NCBI GenBank assembly: GCA_016081115.2
Contig: CM071935.1
Span: 22,486,653 to 22,550,652 of the forward strand
DNA length: 64,000 bases
Direction: 5' to 3'
DNA from: Rehmannia glutinosa
Lineage: Eukaryota > Streptophyta > Magnoliopsida > Lamiales > Orobanchaceae
The notes under the pieces are model-generated. The model was not told the DNA's origin. It did not search any database and saw only the letters and a program-made list of their open reading frames with translations. Below are positions 32,091-41,893 of this stretch, one piece after another; position 1 is the first letter of the stretch, and every line of letters starts with the position of its first letter. Made by a program: the position numbers and the translations under genes.

Positions 32091-34426
32091 ATTATGTTTT
32101 AGGTACCCATACTTGTCTGGGTCCTGAGGGGTTAGTATTGTAAGATGATCCAACCAACGTATAGCCAAATGGTTTGACTCTAAGGGGTTGCCATCTATCA
32201 GTGCCATAATCATAATTAATTTTGGCAAATTGCTTGGGGATTCTAGATTCATACAGCTGTCTCTTTTGTCTGTATGCCTGTATATGTATTTTAGCAATTG
32301 CCTTCTTTGGGTAGTTGTGATATCTCTGAGTGTAGTGCCTAGGTGCATATGTGTGCTGATAAAAGCTCTTATACCTTTGGAATGGCCTTTGCTGAGTTCT
32401 TGGCCTTTGCCATTTTGGCTTATATTCCATGTGTCTTTCCGATAGTTCACATTATTCCAATCGGCTTGGCTTGGGTATTTTCTACCATTCCCTTCATATG
32501 TGTTTCTTTTATAAAACTTCTCGGGGTTTTTGGTAGCTCTGCTTTCTTCTTTACTGAGTATTTCTGTTTGGAGTTTCTTTGAGGAACTCGGGCCGATTTC
32601 TTCTCATTTGCCCTCTCAAAGACACTCAATCGGTTGTTTTCCTTTTCCTTTATAACCAAGGCCGTTTGTTTGTAATTGTGCTTTGGGATAAATGTGTGTG
32701 CACCCTTTGGAGTTTTGGATTTTTGAGATACTTCATTGCTAGAAGATCCTTTTTCCAAAATCACTTTTGGAGCTTGACATAGCACAGAGGAATTAAATCC
32801 TAAGCCTGTCTTGTCTCCACATTCTCTTTGACTCATAATAAGATCATCCAATGATTTAGATGCCTTAGTGAATGAGGCAATCACATTTTTGAGGTCATTT
32901 TCCTCTTTTCTATAGCAACTATTTCTGCCATTAGCTTAGCATTTTCGATCTTTAAACTTTCATTCTCATCGCCTATTTGACTTAGAGAGTACTCGGCTCC
33001 TTAGTCACCGTGAGTTTTGGCATTTGAGTAGGTTGTTTTCCTCATTTAGTAATGTGTGTGAGGATTTAATGTGTTCAAAATCTTTCATCATTTTGCCTAA
33101 TGAATCATAAAGATCAGTGGGTGATGAAGTGTGTGTGTCATAGTCACTATCACTAGAACCGAGTGTGATGAGTTAGAGTGTACCTCATCTTCTTGGTCAA
33201 AGGTTGGTCTTGTTCCTTGGCCATCAAACGATAAAGGCTTCTTCTTCGAGTCACTTGAGTAGTTAGCTTCACTACTCTCGAATCATTGTGTCTCTTGACT
33301 TGATTTCTCTCGGCCGATCTCTGCAGCCCAACATTGCCTTTTTTTTTTCTTTCTTCTTTCTCTCAAGACCTTTCTTTCTTCTTCATTCTTGTATTTGTTG
33401 ACTACAAGATATGGGCAATCAATGGCATAATGACCTGGTTGCCTACGAGTTCAAAGATAGATTTTCAACCTTTTGATCGCCTCTTTCCATTCTTGGATTG
33501 TCACCCTTTGATATTCAGTTTTTTGATGCTCTGTTCTCTTGGTTGGCCTATCTTCCCTTGACTTGGAGTGAGCCGAGTGTCTTTCGGAGGATTCGCCCTT
33601 GCCTCTCTTGTAGTTCTTATTGAAGAACTGTTAAACCTTTTAACCATCGGGCTATTTCCTCTTGGTTAATGACTTCTTTGACCTCGGCTCTCTTACCATC
33701 CTTAACAATTAGAGCTCATTGTTTTGGGTACATTGTCTCTTCCTCGGTCTTTTCTTCTCACTCAAATTCGTAGGCTTTGAGATCCGAGAATAGCTCATGG
33801 TTGGATGTCTTGGATAGGTCCATGGAGTGTCTCATGGCCATGACTTTCATATCCCACTCGGTTGGGAGACTTCTTAGAATCTTCATACACATTTCCTTCT
33901 CGTGTATATTCTTTTCCAAGTGCGTATAGCTCGTTGGTAATTTCTATAAACCGAGCATCCGTTGATCCAGGGTCTCTCCTCGCGATCATTTTGAAATTTT
34001 CAAATTTTCGCATGCGACCACCGATAATTTATTTTCCTTGATTTGCTCACGAGCCTTCACAAATCAATGTTAGCTTGTCCTGCATTTCTTTAGCCGTTTT
34101 GCATGATTTGACTTTATTGAACATGGCTTTGTCCAAGCTTTTGTAAAGAATGTCCTTGGCCACATTGTCCAGGTTATATCTTTTTCTGTCATCATTTGTC
34201 CATTCAGCTCTTGGTTTTTCAACCATGACTGGTCTGGGAGCAACATCCTCTTCACCTTCACGTGCAGCTCTCTCTTTGTGTTCACTTTTAAAATTTGCAG
34301 TGGCCCATCCTCTATCACTATCCACATCTCATCATGTAATCTCGATAGATGAGCCTGCATACGAATTTTCCAATCATCAAATTCTTCAATTGTGAACATA
34401 GGGATGCGTGTCAAATTTGCTTCCAT
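32091..34426 (-). pseudogene. copia Gag, - strand arm (broken)
   Basis: It starts at 34426 (MEANLTRIPMFTIEEFDDWK, then IRMQAHLSRLHDEMWIVIED). The first frame shifts near 34280, and 34047-34325 continues (KRYNLDNVAKDILYKSLDKA). Further pieces are 33795-34013, a zinc-knuckle relic near 33400-33440, 32447-32884 (FTKASKSLDDLIMSQRECGD, GLGFNSSVLCQAPKVILEKG) and the Arg/His/Gln-rich tail at 32092-32430. In this arm IRMQAHLSRLHDEM is intact, while the + strand arm reads IRMRGSSIALHDEM after CAG/CTG-linked changes. Confidence 0.8.
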
Positions 34427-34539
34427 GATAATAACTTTTGATGATAAAAAGAGTTTTGAAAACTAAAGTACTAAAATAGACTTTGAAAAATTTGGAGATC
34501 TAGTTCAGTAACCAGTGCGGAAGGCTCAATGAACCAACC

Positions 34540-34551
34540 GCTCTGATACCA
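34540..34551 (-). other. primer binding site of copy 2
   Basis: The - strand reads TGGTATCAGAGC, the canonical initiator tRNA-Met site, two bases inside LTR D. Confidence 0.92.
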
Positions 34552-34553
34552 CT

Positions 34554-36118
34554 TGTAGGTCCCAATGGGTGAGTGTAAGGTTTAGAAGGGGGGTTGAATA
34601 AACCTTGAATAAACCTTACCAACTTTTCGATTTAGTCCTTTTAAATATTCAGAGTTAATACTTCACAGCTGAGTCCTTGATGAACAGCTAAGTTAGTAAA
34701 TCAGCAGAGTTAGTTACTCAACAGACTCGACTGAGATGTTGATAGAATAACTCATTGTTTTGACTAAAGACTTAACATTGTGATTTGTTTTTGTGGAAGA
34801 CTTTACACCCTTAAATTTGGTTTAGTATTGATTTAATACTTGGTTTTAGCACTTAGAGATTATCAAGTGGATAGCAAATTTATCAGCAAAGTTAAATAAA
34901 TAAGGTGCAGGAATTAAAGTGTTGAAATGTAAATGACACAATAAGTTTTTATAGAGGTTCAAAGATGGGGTAATTCTTCTACTCATCTCTTCTCCAACTC
35001 CTGGAGGAATCCACTAAGTATTGATCGATACGAGTGGTAACAGTCCGGATACAAGTCTTGATCACACACGGTGACTTGATCCTTTGGGACTCGATCCGGA
35101 GATGCCTTGATCACTCACCAGCTTCTCGTGCGACTCGGCTTCTTCACGGGCGATTTGCTTGCTACTACGACCCACTTGCTCAAGCTCCTTGGATTTGATC
35201 ACGAAGCCCTCCAAAAACTTGAGGCTGGTTCGACCTTGAACCTTCCTACAATCCTCCGTGGAATGTAGACCCCTTGATTCTTCAACAATTTCCTCTTCAA
35301 CTGATTGAAGTTATCTTTCCTTCACAGGTGAGTGTTGGATTGATTTTCTTCGTAATGTAAGCTTGAGGATTAATCTTGAATGATTTGAGAATATTTTTGG
35401 TTACAGTTCAAATGTTTGCTTGCATGTTCGTGGTTCAGGTAACCTTCTCTCAGAGTCATTCCTCAGCCTTTTATAGTGATCTTTCAAAAATTTGCCCGTT
35501 GAAGAGATAGGCTTATTTTTTAAAGTCACTTGTGGTCGTTGGCTTTGTCTTGTTGCGATCCTTGGAATTGCCACTTCCTCGTATGAATTGTTCTTGACTT
35601 TTTCGAGTTCGACATGGTGCGTGTTTCCCATTGGTTTATTCTTTTGCACGCTCTCGGGACTCGAGCACTTCAAGAAAGGTAGCATGGAGGTATTACTTGT
35701 TTAAGTAATTCTCTTGATTTCGTGCAACGGATCTCTTTCGATTATCTCGACTTGACCGCATTTCCTTGCTTTCCCAGGTGACTTAGAGTCGAGTCGCCAA
35801 TTCCACCTTGGATGACTCTTCGTCACTTCAACTTGAGACTTGGCTATCTTGAGTTGACTTGACCGATACTCTACTCGATTGCATCTCGGTTGTTCCTTGA
35901 TCGAGTTCCCGTCTTCTCTTCTTTGCCATACTCAATTGCCTTGTCTTGAGTCTTCCTTCTAGTCTCGATTGTCTTCTTGCATGTTTAGGCATAGCGACTT
36001 AACTCACTTGACCGACCCTATTTATTACAATGCGGTTTACAACGAAAATGGGGTGCCAACTTCCTATTCTAAGTTTTACATGACATTCATCAAAATCTAA
36101 ACAATAAATTTCCCAACA
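34554..36118 (-). repeat. 5' LTR of copy 2 (LTR D)
   Basis: TGTAGGTCCCAATGGG...TTTCCCAACA on + strand, about 1.57 kb, flanked on the right by the gypsy LTR and the GAGAT duplication. The promoter-like CTATAAAAGG (near 35467-35476) directs transcription leftwards into gag. It pairs with LTR B. Confidence 0.9.
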
Positions 36119-39100
36119 GAGATGTAACGCCAATCCCATGCAAGGCAGATAATGGTTGCGTACGGATTTGTAGCGTCAACCAATGCAAAACAAGTAGCGG
36201 TTGCGTACGGATTTGTAGCGCCAACCAGACGGGTCCGATAATTCCGGAATCGTGTGGATCAGACAGTGATTCCTTCATTCTTCCTTGTAACTCCCCGAGC
36301 AAGATGGTCCAAGACCTGTCACCTTATCGCTCCATAGGCAAAGACAAATCCACAGTAGAGCTAGCTAGGCCCGGATTGTCATAATCATGATTATACCTCA
36401 AGTACTACGACCCGCTTCCCTTGGACAAACTCCGTCCCTCAGTTGCGGGATTAGGACGATGGGGCCGAAAGAGTGGAATAGCAGCCGAGCTGCCCGGTTC
36501 CATCCCCAATGTATCCATTCCGACTGTGAGCTCGACACACCAAGTTGACTCAAGCAGGAAAGTAAATACAAGTTCGTGCATCAACCGTGCAATGAGTATT
36601 ATTGATTCAGGGAAGCTGTCCAGGAAAATTTTTGAAAAGACGCGAGTGGCAATTATGGCGTTGGTGGAGTTTTTGGATGAAGTTGATTATCGGAAGGATA
36701 AGCAACCTTTGATATCTTGAAAGGTTAGGTGAAACATAAGTCCCGTTATAGATTCAAAATCGCAAGGCGAGGAAGTCGCTCCACGATCGGGTATTAATCG
36801 GTCGAATTGATCCGATAAGCAAGGGTTTTTGGGAAAATAAAATACTTTAATTAAATCTCCAAGTCAGAGGGTCCAGGGCTATTTTAGTAAAAGGGAAAAT
36901 GATTTGAGTTAGGTCCTTTATAAAAGAAAATTTACAATTTAGCCCCGTTTTGTAAAAACCAAGACTTTTGGGGTTAAAAATTGAATAAATAAATATCCCG
37001 ACCTTGAAAAATTATGAGGTTAGTTCCTAAATTCTCCAAATTGTCCAGAGATTCAGGTTTTTAAAGTTTTGAGGTCTAGTTTTTATAAAATTCTCACATT
37101 ATCCCCAAATTTGTAAAAATTATTATTTCGGACCTTAAGTTTAAAATAATCGGAACTCACAAACCGGAAGGGATTTTAATGTGATTCCAGTTGGAAAATG
37201 TCACTAAGTTTAGTAGGATATTAGGACAAAAGTAGTTTTTAAATGAGATAAGTGTAGGTTCTTTAACTTTTGAAAATATCATTTTTGTCCCATTTTGAAA
37301 TAATTGCCTTTAAGGCTTTTAAGGGTCCAATTGTTATGAAATTTGAACCTTGGGTCTAAAATATAATTAAATTATAGTTAAGTTAGTATTTACAGGTGCA
37401 TGGGCTACATAAGTCCTGGAAATTTCATTTGGGTCCTCAAGTTTAGTATTTTACACTTTAGTCCCTCAATTTTAGAAAAATTACTTTCCAAGCCCTAAAC
37501 ACTTGGATTTTTGGAATACATTTAACATATGTCATTTCCAGTACCTTAAGAATAAAATTTTCAAAATTTAAAGTTAAGGTCTGGTACAGTTTTAAAATTT
37601 GCAAAGTAGCCCTTAAACTTTCAAAATTTTACAATCTAGTCCTTGGGCTTTTAAATGTTGATTTTATTTATCTTAAAACTCTTAAAACTTTATTAAAATG
37701 TCCAAAAGTCATTTTTGAACATGAGTACAGTCCCAAAAATCAAAATTTGCAGAGGGGTCCTTTAACTTTCATTTTCTTGCAATTTAGTCCACCAACTTTC
37801 CATTTTTACATTTTTAAGTCCAAAATTGAAATTTAATCAATTATGCTCGACTTTTCCAGGTTATAAGTCATCCAAAACATGGATTTCAAAGATCATACAC
37901 ATGCATGTCCAATACATACAAGAATTCATCAAATAAAACATTAAATTGCACATGCATGCACCTAAAATTCAATAAATAGCAATTTTGAGCAACTCTTGAG
38001 AATTTTCATGATTTGATACATAAAATTGACATGCAATACATAGATTATATATCTCAAGGCTCATAATCAAAATTTTCTACATGCATTTTAATAAAAACAC
38101 CTAATAGTTGGAAAGTATTTTTCCACCCACCTTAAAATTGGAAATTGTGAAATAAAATGATAAATTTCACAATTTTTGGATGAGGCCTCTTAGGTCAGCC
38201 CCTAAGTCAAGAAATATCGAAATTTTGAAGTTAGAAAAATGAGAGAAAAATTAAGGAGAAAAGAATGAGATAAAAAAATGAGAAAGACTACATTTTACTT
38301 TGTGTAGTAGGTGATTGGAGACTAGTTGAAGCTTTAAATTTGGAATTTTTTGTTCAACTCCAAAATCACCTAAGGTCAGCCCCTATTTCTCAAAAATGAA
38401 AAAGGGGTGTTAAAATTTGAAAAAAAATAGAAAGAAAAGGAAAGAATGGTTCTAGTGTTCAATTCTTACCTTGTAGTCCAAATTCTCTACTAGTTCTTCT
38501 TCAAGTCTTCAAGTTTTCACCACCATGCATGCATGTCTCCAAGTGGTCTTCTAAGTACCTCAAAATTCAAAATATAAACTTAAGTTAAAAGAAGAAGGTG
38601 ATGAGTAGGAAGAATTTAAGTGAATTGAGGAGTGAAATTTCTTACCTTGAGAAAGAGGGTGTTCGAATTTTTGAGTTTTAAGTGGTAAGATTGTTTGTTT
38701 TGGTTTAGATGTTTGAAGATGTGAATGAATTTTAGAGAGAGGTTAGAGAGAAAGAGGAGAATTAGCTTGAGAGATTAAAATATTGGATGAAAATGAACAA
38801 AATTGGTTCATTTTTGGGCATAATTGTCGTCCACTATGGAGGGAGGGGGAGAAAATTTTTGATTAATTTGTGTCTTGCATTTTGCCTCTTGCATGGGAGA
38901 CATTTTGGAGGTCAAAGGTATGGGCATGAGATGGTTTGAATGGAATGTTGGAAGACTTCCAACATGTTGGCAAAATTAATAATAAAGAATTGATGTATAA
39001 GATGATGTGTATAATGTTTGAATTAATGGTATAATTATACACAAGATGACTAATTTAAGGTGTAAGTGTACAAGAGTTGGATGATATTTCTACTCCAAAT

Positions 39101-39540
39101 CATCACCATGGTCGTCCATACTAAGGGCATTATGGTAATTCCATATATTTTTTTTTTGTCCCAAATTTGATGATAATAGAGGAAATATATCAATCTCCAA
39201 AATAATTAGTGATTTCCTTGATCACTTATAAGTCTCATGATCACTTAATCTAAATCAAAATCTTAATTCTATAAGGTAAAAGTCTCTAAAATAAATAGTC
39301 TCTTAAAATTCTAAGGTGACTAATAAATACAAAAATAGTAATAATGATCAATCAAGTGATCATAAATGCAAAATAGAATTAATAAAGATCATGATCACAA
39401 GTAATAAATGAAATGAAATAAAATACAAAATATATATATTATTAATATTTACCCGTCAAAGTGACGCGGTAAAATAGTCGATCAAATACATAGACGACAA
39501 TAAGAATCAATTATAAGTTCGGAAAAATCGGGGCTTCACA
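36119..39540 (-). repeat. gypsy 5' LTR, outer part
   Basis: It resumes the LTR after the Sirevirus insertion and matches 10302-13723 with a few percent difference. It ends TCGGGGCTTCACA, followed by the TTAAT duplication. The 36430-36600 part shows CAG/CTG-linked differences from its twin; the AT-rich remainder does not. Confidence 0.92.
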
Positions 39541-39998
39541 TTAATTATAACACATGGAAGAAAATAAACTTTTAAGGTATATTTCACTATTATTTTCGAA
39601 AATTTGACTATTTCATTGATTGTCAATCAATATTCAAATTCTGCAAATCTTCTTTTCGTATTACTTTCCTCATACGACAAGCATAATAATTTAATTTTTA
39701 CATATATAAAATTACTATCCGTGTCAAATTTTGTAAAAATATATTACTTACCAATCAAATATTAAAAATATTTAATTTCCTTAACCATTCTCATAGCCCT
39801 CCTATAAATATGAGATGTCATTGAAAAATAAATTACTTACAAATATTTAAAATATCGAATTTCCTTAAGTATTCTCATTAGCCTTCCCATAAATATGAGA
39901 TGCCATTGTTGTCATTCTTCCATTGCATTTGTCTCCAAGCCAGTAACTTACTCGCAAAAATATCTTGTATGTGCATATTTTACCCTCATATTTACAAA
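39541..39998 (+). repeat. tandemly duplicated promoter-like segment upstream of RPA-like gene
   Basis: A stretch of about 85 bases with TCCTATAAATATGAGATG (39744-39830) is repeated as TCCCATAAATATGAGATG (39834-39910). Each unit carries a TATA-like CATAAATATGAG or CTATAAATATGAG. The second lies about 90 bases before the RPA-like ATG (~39999). The rest is AT-rich with nothing recognised. Confidence 0.6.
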
Positions 39999-41120
39999 TG
40001 GCACTGATAATAACTCTGATCAAGGATAACAATATGAGTAAATCCCAGTAGGATATGAAATTATGTTTGGTTCGTCTCTACGAGAAACCATCATATAATA
40101 ATAAAAGTTAAACACAAGCCTAGAGTGCATACTTCATGATGCTGAGGTATGAAAGCTAATTATGATTCTCTGTTTTTGTTTTTCAAAAAATATAAAAGTA
40201 AACGATAATACATGAAACACACTTTCAATTTTTTAAATGTAGGGAGATAGGATTTATGGTACCATAAAGAAGATTCATGTTGGACATATAAAAAGAAGCT
40301 GAATGAGAACCATGTCTATACTATTAAAGATTTTTTGGTTTCGCATTATACTGATAAATACAAAACCACTGATGTGGAATAAAAGATATGTTTCATGGCA
40401 AGACCCATGTTTTTCAAATGGATAATAATTCACTTCTTATGTTTTTATACAATTTCAAGAGTTCCAGGCAACTGTCAAATATGGAAAATGTTGATGAGAC
40501 AATGCTTATCAATATGTATTTACATTTTGTATTTTAATTTATATTTGTATATATTCAGTATTGTATTAAAAATTAATGGCCGGTAATTATGAATTATACA
40601 GATATCATAGGTAAAGTGATAGTCATGCAATCTACTCAGACAAAGGAGCTCGGTGGCAGAATGACATGTTTCATTGACATAACATTAGAGGGTTTGGAGT
40701 AATGATTGAATTAAATTTCTATACTGATTTATAAATTATGCAATATCTAATTTTTTTTTTGTTCACAGAAAATAATTGCATTTGTTGTACTCTATGGGAG
40801 GATTATGTTGATTCTATTTTGCCATATCTTGATGAACATAGTGTAAAACCTTTGGTTTTAATTCTTCAAATGTGTCCGACAAAGGTATTTTTGAGGTAAG
40901 CTATATAAATCAAACATTTACATGTTTATTTTGAATCTTCTCAAATTGACAATATTTTGTCTATTTTTTAATTTTCTGGATTTTTTGAATTTTAGATGAG
41001 GTCAAACTTTCGAGTACGTTTTATGTTACTAAGATGATTTTAAATGGAGATATAGAAGAGATATGTGATTTCAAGAGGAGATTTGACAATCAATCTTATA
41101 TACTAAAAAAAAATGAATAT
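39999..41120 (+). pseudogene. RPA70-like gene (Helitron cargo), broken
   Basis: Five exon-like pieces with plausible GT-AG borders encode an RPA large-subunit-like protein. Exon 1 is 39999-40146 (MKLCLVRLYEKPSYNN..., SLECILHDAE). Exon 2 starts at about 40242 (GDRIYGTIKKIHVGHIKKKL). A third is at about 40600-40700 (IIGKVIVMQSTQTKELGG). A fourth is at 40770-40885 (CTLWEDYVDSILPYLDEHSV). A fifth starts at about 40996 (STFYVTKMILNGDIEEICDF). The OB-fold text CTLWEDYVD is typical of RPA1/DUF223 proteins in plant Helitrons. In-frame stops after SKSQ in exon 1 and after TTDVE in exon 2 argue for a pseudogene. Confidence 0.7.
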
Positions 41121-41725
41121 GCCACATGTCATCACCTCACTACTCTGAGATTTGTGGCCACTCCTCATTCTCTCAAATCACATGACGACTTTACATTTAT
41201 CTATATGGCAATCCTAATTATATATTTTTCAAATTTTCTATATATAATCTAACAGATAAGAATTAATCCAAAAATCAACAATTATATCTATATAATCTTT
41301 TTTCTTTTTTTTGGCAAATCAAAGATTCTATAAGCTAAAAGGTAACACATAAAAATAAATATTCTATCTATACAATCTTTTTTTTTCATAAATCGAAAAT
41401 TTACATAAGATAAATTGCCTACCTATTTGAATCTTATAGATTTTTTAGTAGAAAAAATAGAGTGCATTTTTATTGGATTCTTTTGATCAAAAAACATCAG
41501 CACAATTAACTAAGTGATTCTTTGAACATCAAAACACAATGACAACACGATTGAATTTTTTTAGTATTTCTAATTAGTATTTTGGATATCATATAACTAT
41601 CACAAATAAATTTGCGATAAAAAAACTTTGTATTTTGACAATTCCGCGTAAACTTTATCTTTTGACAATTCCATGTAGCATACGGGTGTTGTTCTAGTTT
41701 GATTTATATAATCAGACACAACACA
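41121..41725. other. AT-rich Helitron interior, nothing recognised
   Basis: Very AT-rich, with T tracts and two similar stretches (TCTATATAATC... near 41287 and TCTATACAATC... near 41364). No coding sequence or RNA gene is visible. Confidence 0.5.
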
Positions 41726-41753
41726 CTCGTGCATCGCACGGGTCAAAAACTAA
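41726..41753 (+). other. Helitron 3' terminus (hairpin and CTAA)
   Basis: CGTGCATCGCACG (41728-41740) folds into a 5 bp stem with a 3-base loop, ten bases before the terminal CTAA. This is the standard Helitron termination signal (hairpin followed by CTRR). It lies 136 bases beyond the stop codon of the neighbouring TSC10-type gene. Confidence 0.75.
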
Positions 41754-41787
41754 TACTACTGAAAACAAGTTGTTTTCCCCTTTTGCT

Positions 41788-41893
41788 ACTACATCCATTT
41801 CATCCTATCAAAAAATATGTTGCTCAAATGGTAACTCAAACTACATTGATTTCATCCAATCAAAAAAAATATGTTGCTCAAATGGTAACTCAA
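41788..41893. repeat. 52/54 bp tandem duplication at the TSC10 3' end
   Basis: Units 41788-41839 and 41840-41893 share ACTACAT..-TTCATCC-ATCAAAAAA and then ATGTTGCTCAAATGG and TAACTCAA. The second unit overlaps the last codon and the TGA stop of the reductase gene, so the duplication borders or helps define the end of the coding region. Confidence 0.75.

Larger units (their letters stand above)
26663..34553. repeat. large palindrome, two gag-protease-integrase arms
   Basis: The left arm (26663 to ~30583, + strand) and right arm (~30590-34553, - strand) are inverted copies, and LTRs C and D extend the pairing outwards. Near the centre AAGTGATAACGAG (30571-30583) faces CTCGTCATCACTT (30624-30636). 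The ~40 bases between them belong to the right arm, judged by comparison with copy 1 at about 195-240. The arms differ by a few percent in the protease region (29150-29320 against 31900-32080). Confidence 0.85.
19224..36118 (-). mobile_element. Sirevirus-like copia element, copy 2, rearranged
   Basis: It is inserted in the gypsy 5' LTR with a 5 bp duplication, GAAAT (19219-19223) and GAGAT (36119-36123), one mismatch. The outer parts are - strand: 5' LTR (34554-36118), primer site, gag, protease and integrase down to ~30590; then accessory region and 3' LTR at 24240-19224. The RT, RNase H and first third of the accessory region are missing. In their place is a + strand segment (about 24369-30583) with accessory end, polypurine tract, LTR, primer site, gag, protease and integrase. 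So it has three LTRs and a large palindrome. Confidence 0.88.
9664..39540 (-). mobile_element. Ty3/gypsy chromovirus (Tekay/Del type), interrupted by copy 2
   Basis: Two ~4.06 kb LTRs (TGTCACG...CTTCACA as written on + strand) flank a - strand gag-protease-RT-RNase H-integrase-chromodomain set. A perfect 5 bp target duplication TTAAT lies at 9659-9663 and 39541-39545. The primer site matches initiator tRNA-Met. Very long LTRs plus an integrase-linked chromodomain point to the Tekay/Del clade. The 5' LTR is split by the 16.9 kb Sirevirus insertion. By eye the LTRs differ by a few percent, so the insertion is not very recent. Stops and frameshifts make it non-autonomous. Confidence 0.92.
8976..41753 (+). 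mobile_element. probable Helitron, split by nested insertions
   Basis: The 3' end is diagnostic: a short hairpin (CGTGC-ATC-GCACG, 41728-41740), a GGTCAAAAA linker and the terminal CTAA at 41750-41753, followed by T. The 5' end is proposed at TCTATATATATGTATAATAA (8976), preceded by A, which fits Helitron A|T insertion. The element carries an RPA70-like gene (39999-41120), typical cargo of plant Helitrons. No Rep/helicase frame is visible, so it is non-autonomous. Without the insertions (9308-9460; 9664-39540) it would be about 2.7 kb. The 3' end is much better supported than the 5' end. Confidence 0.5.
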
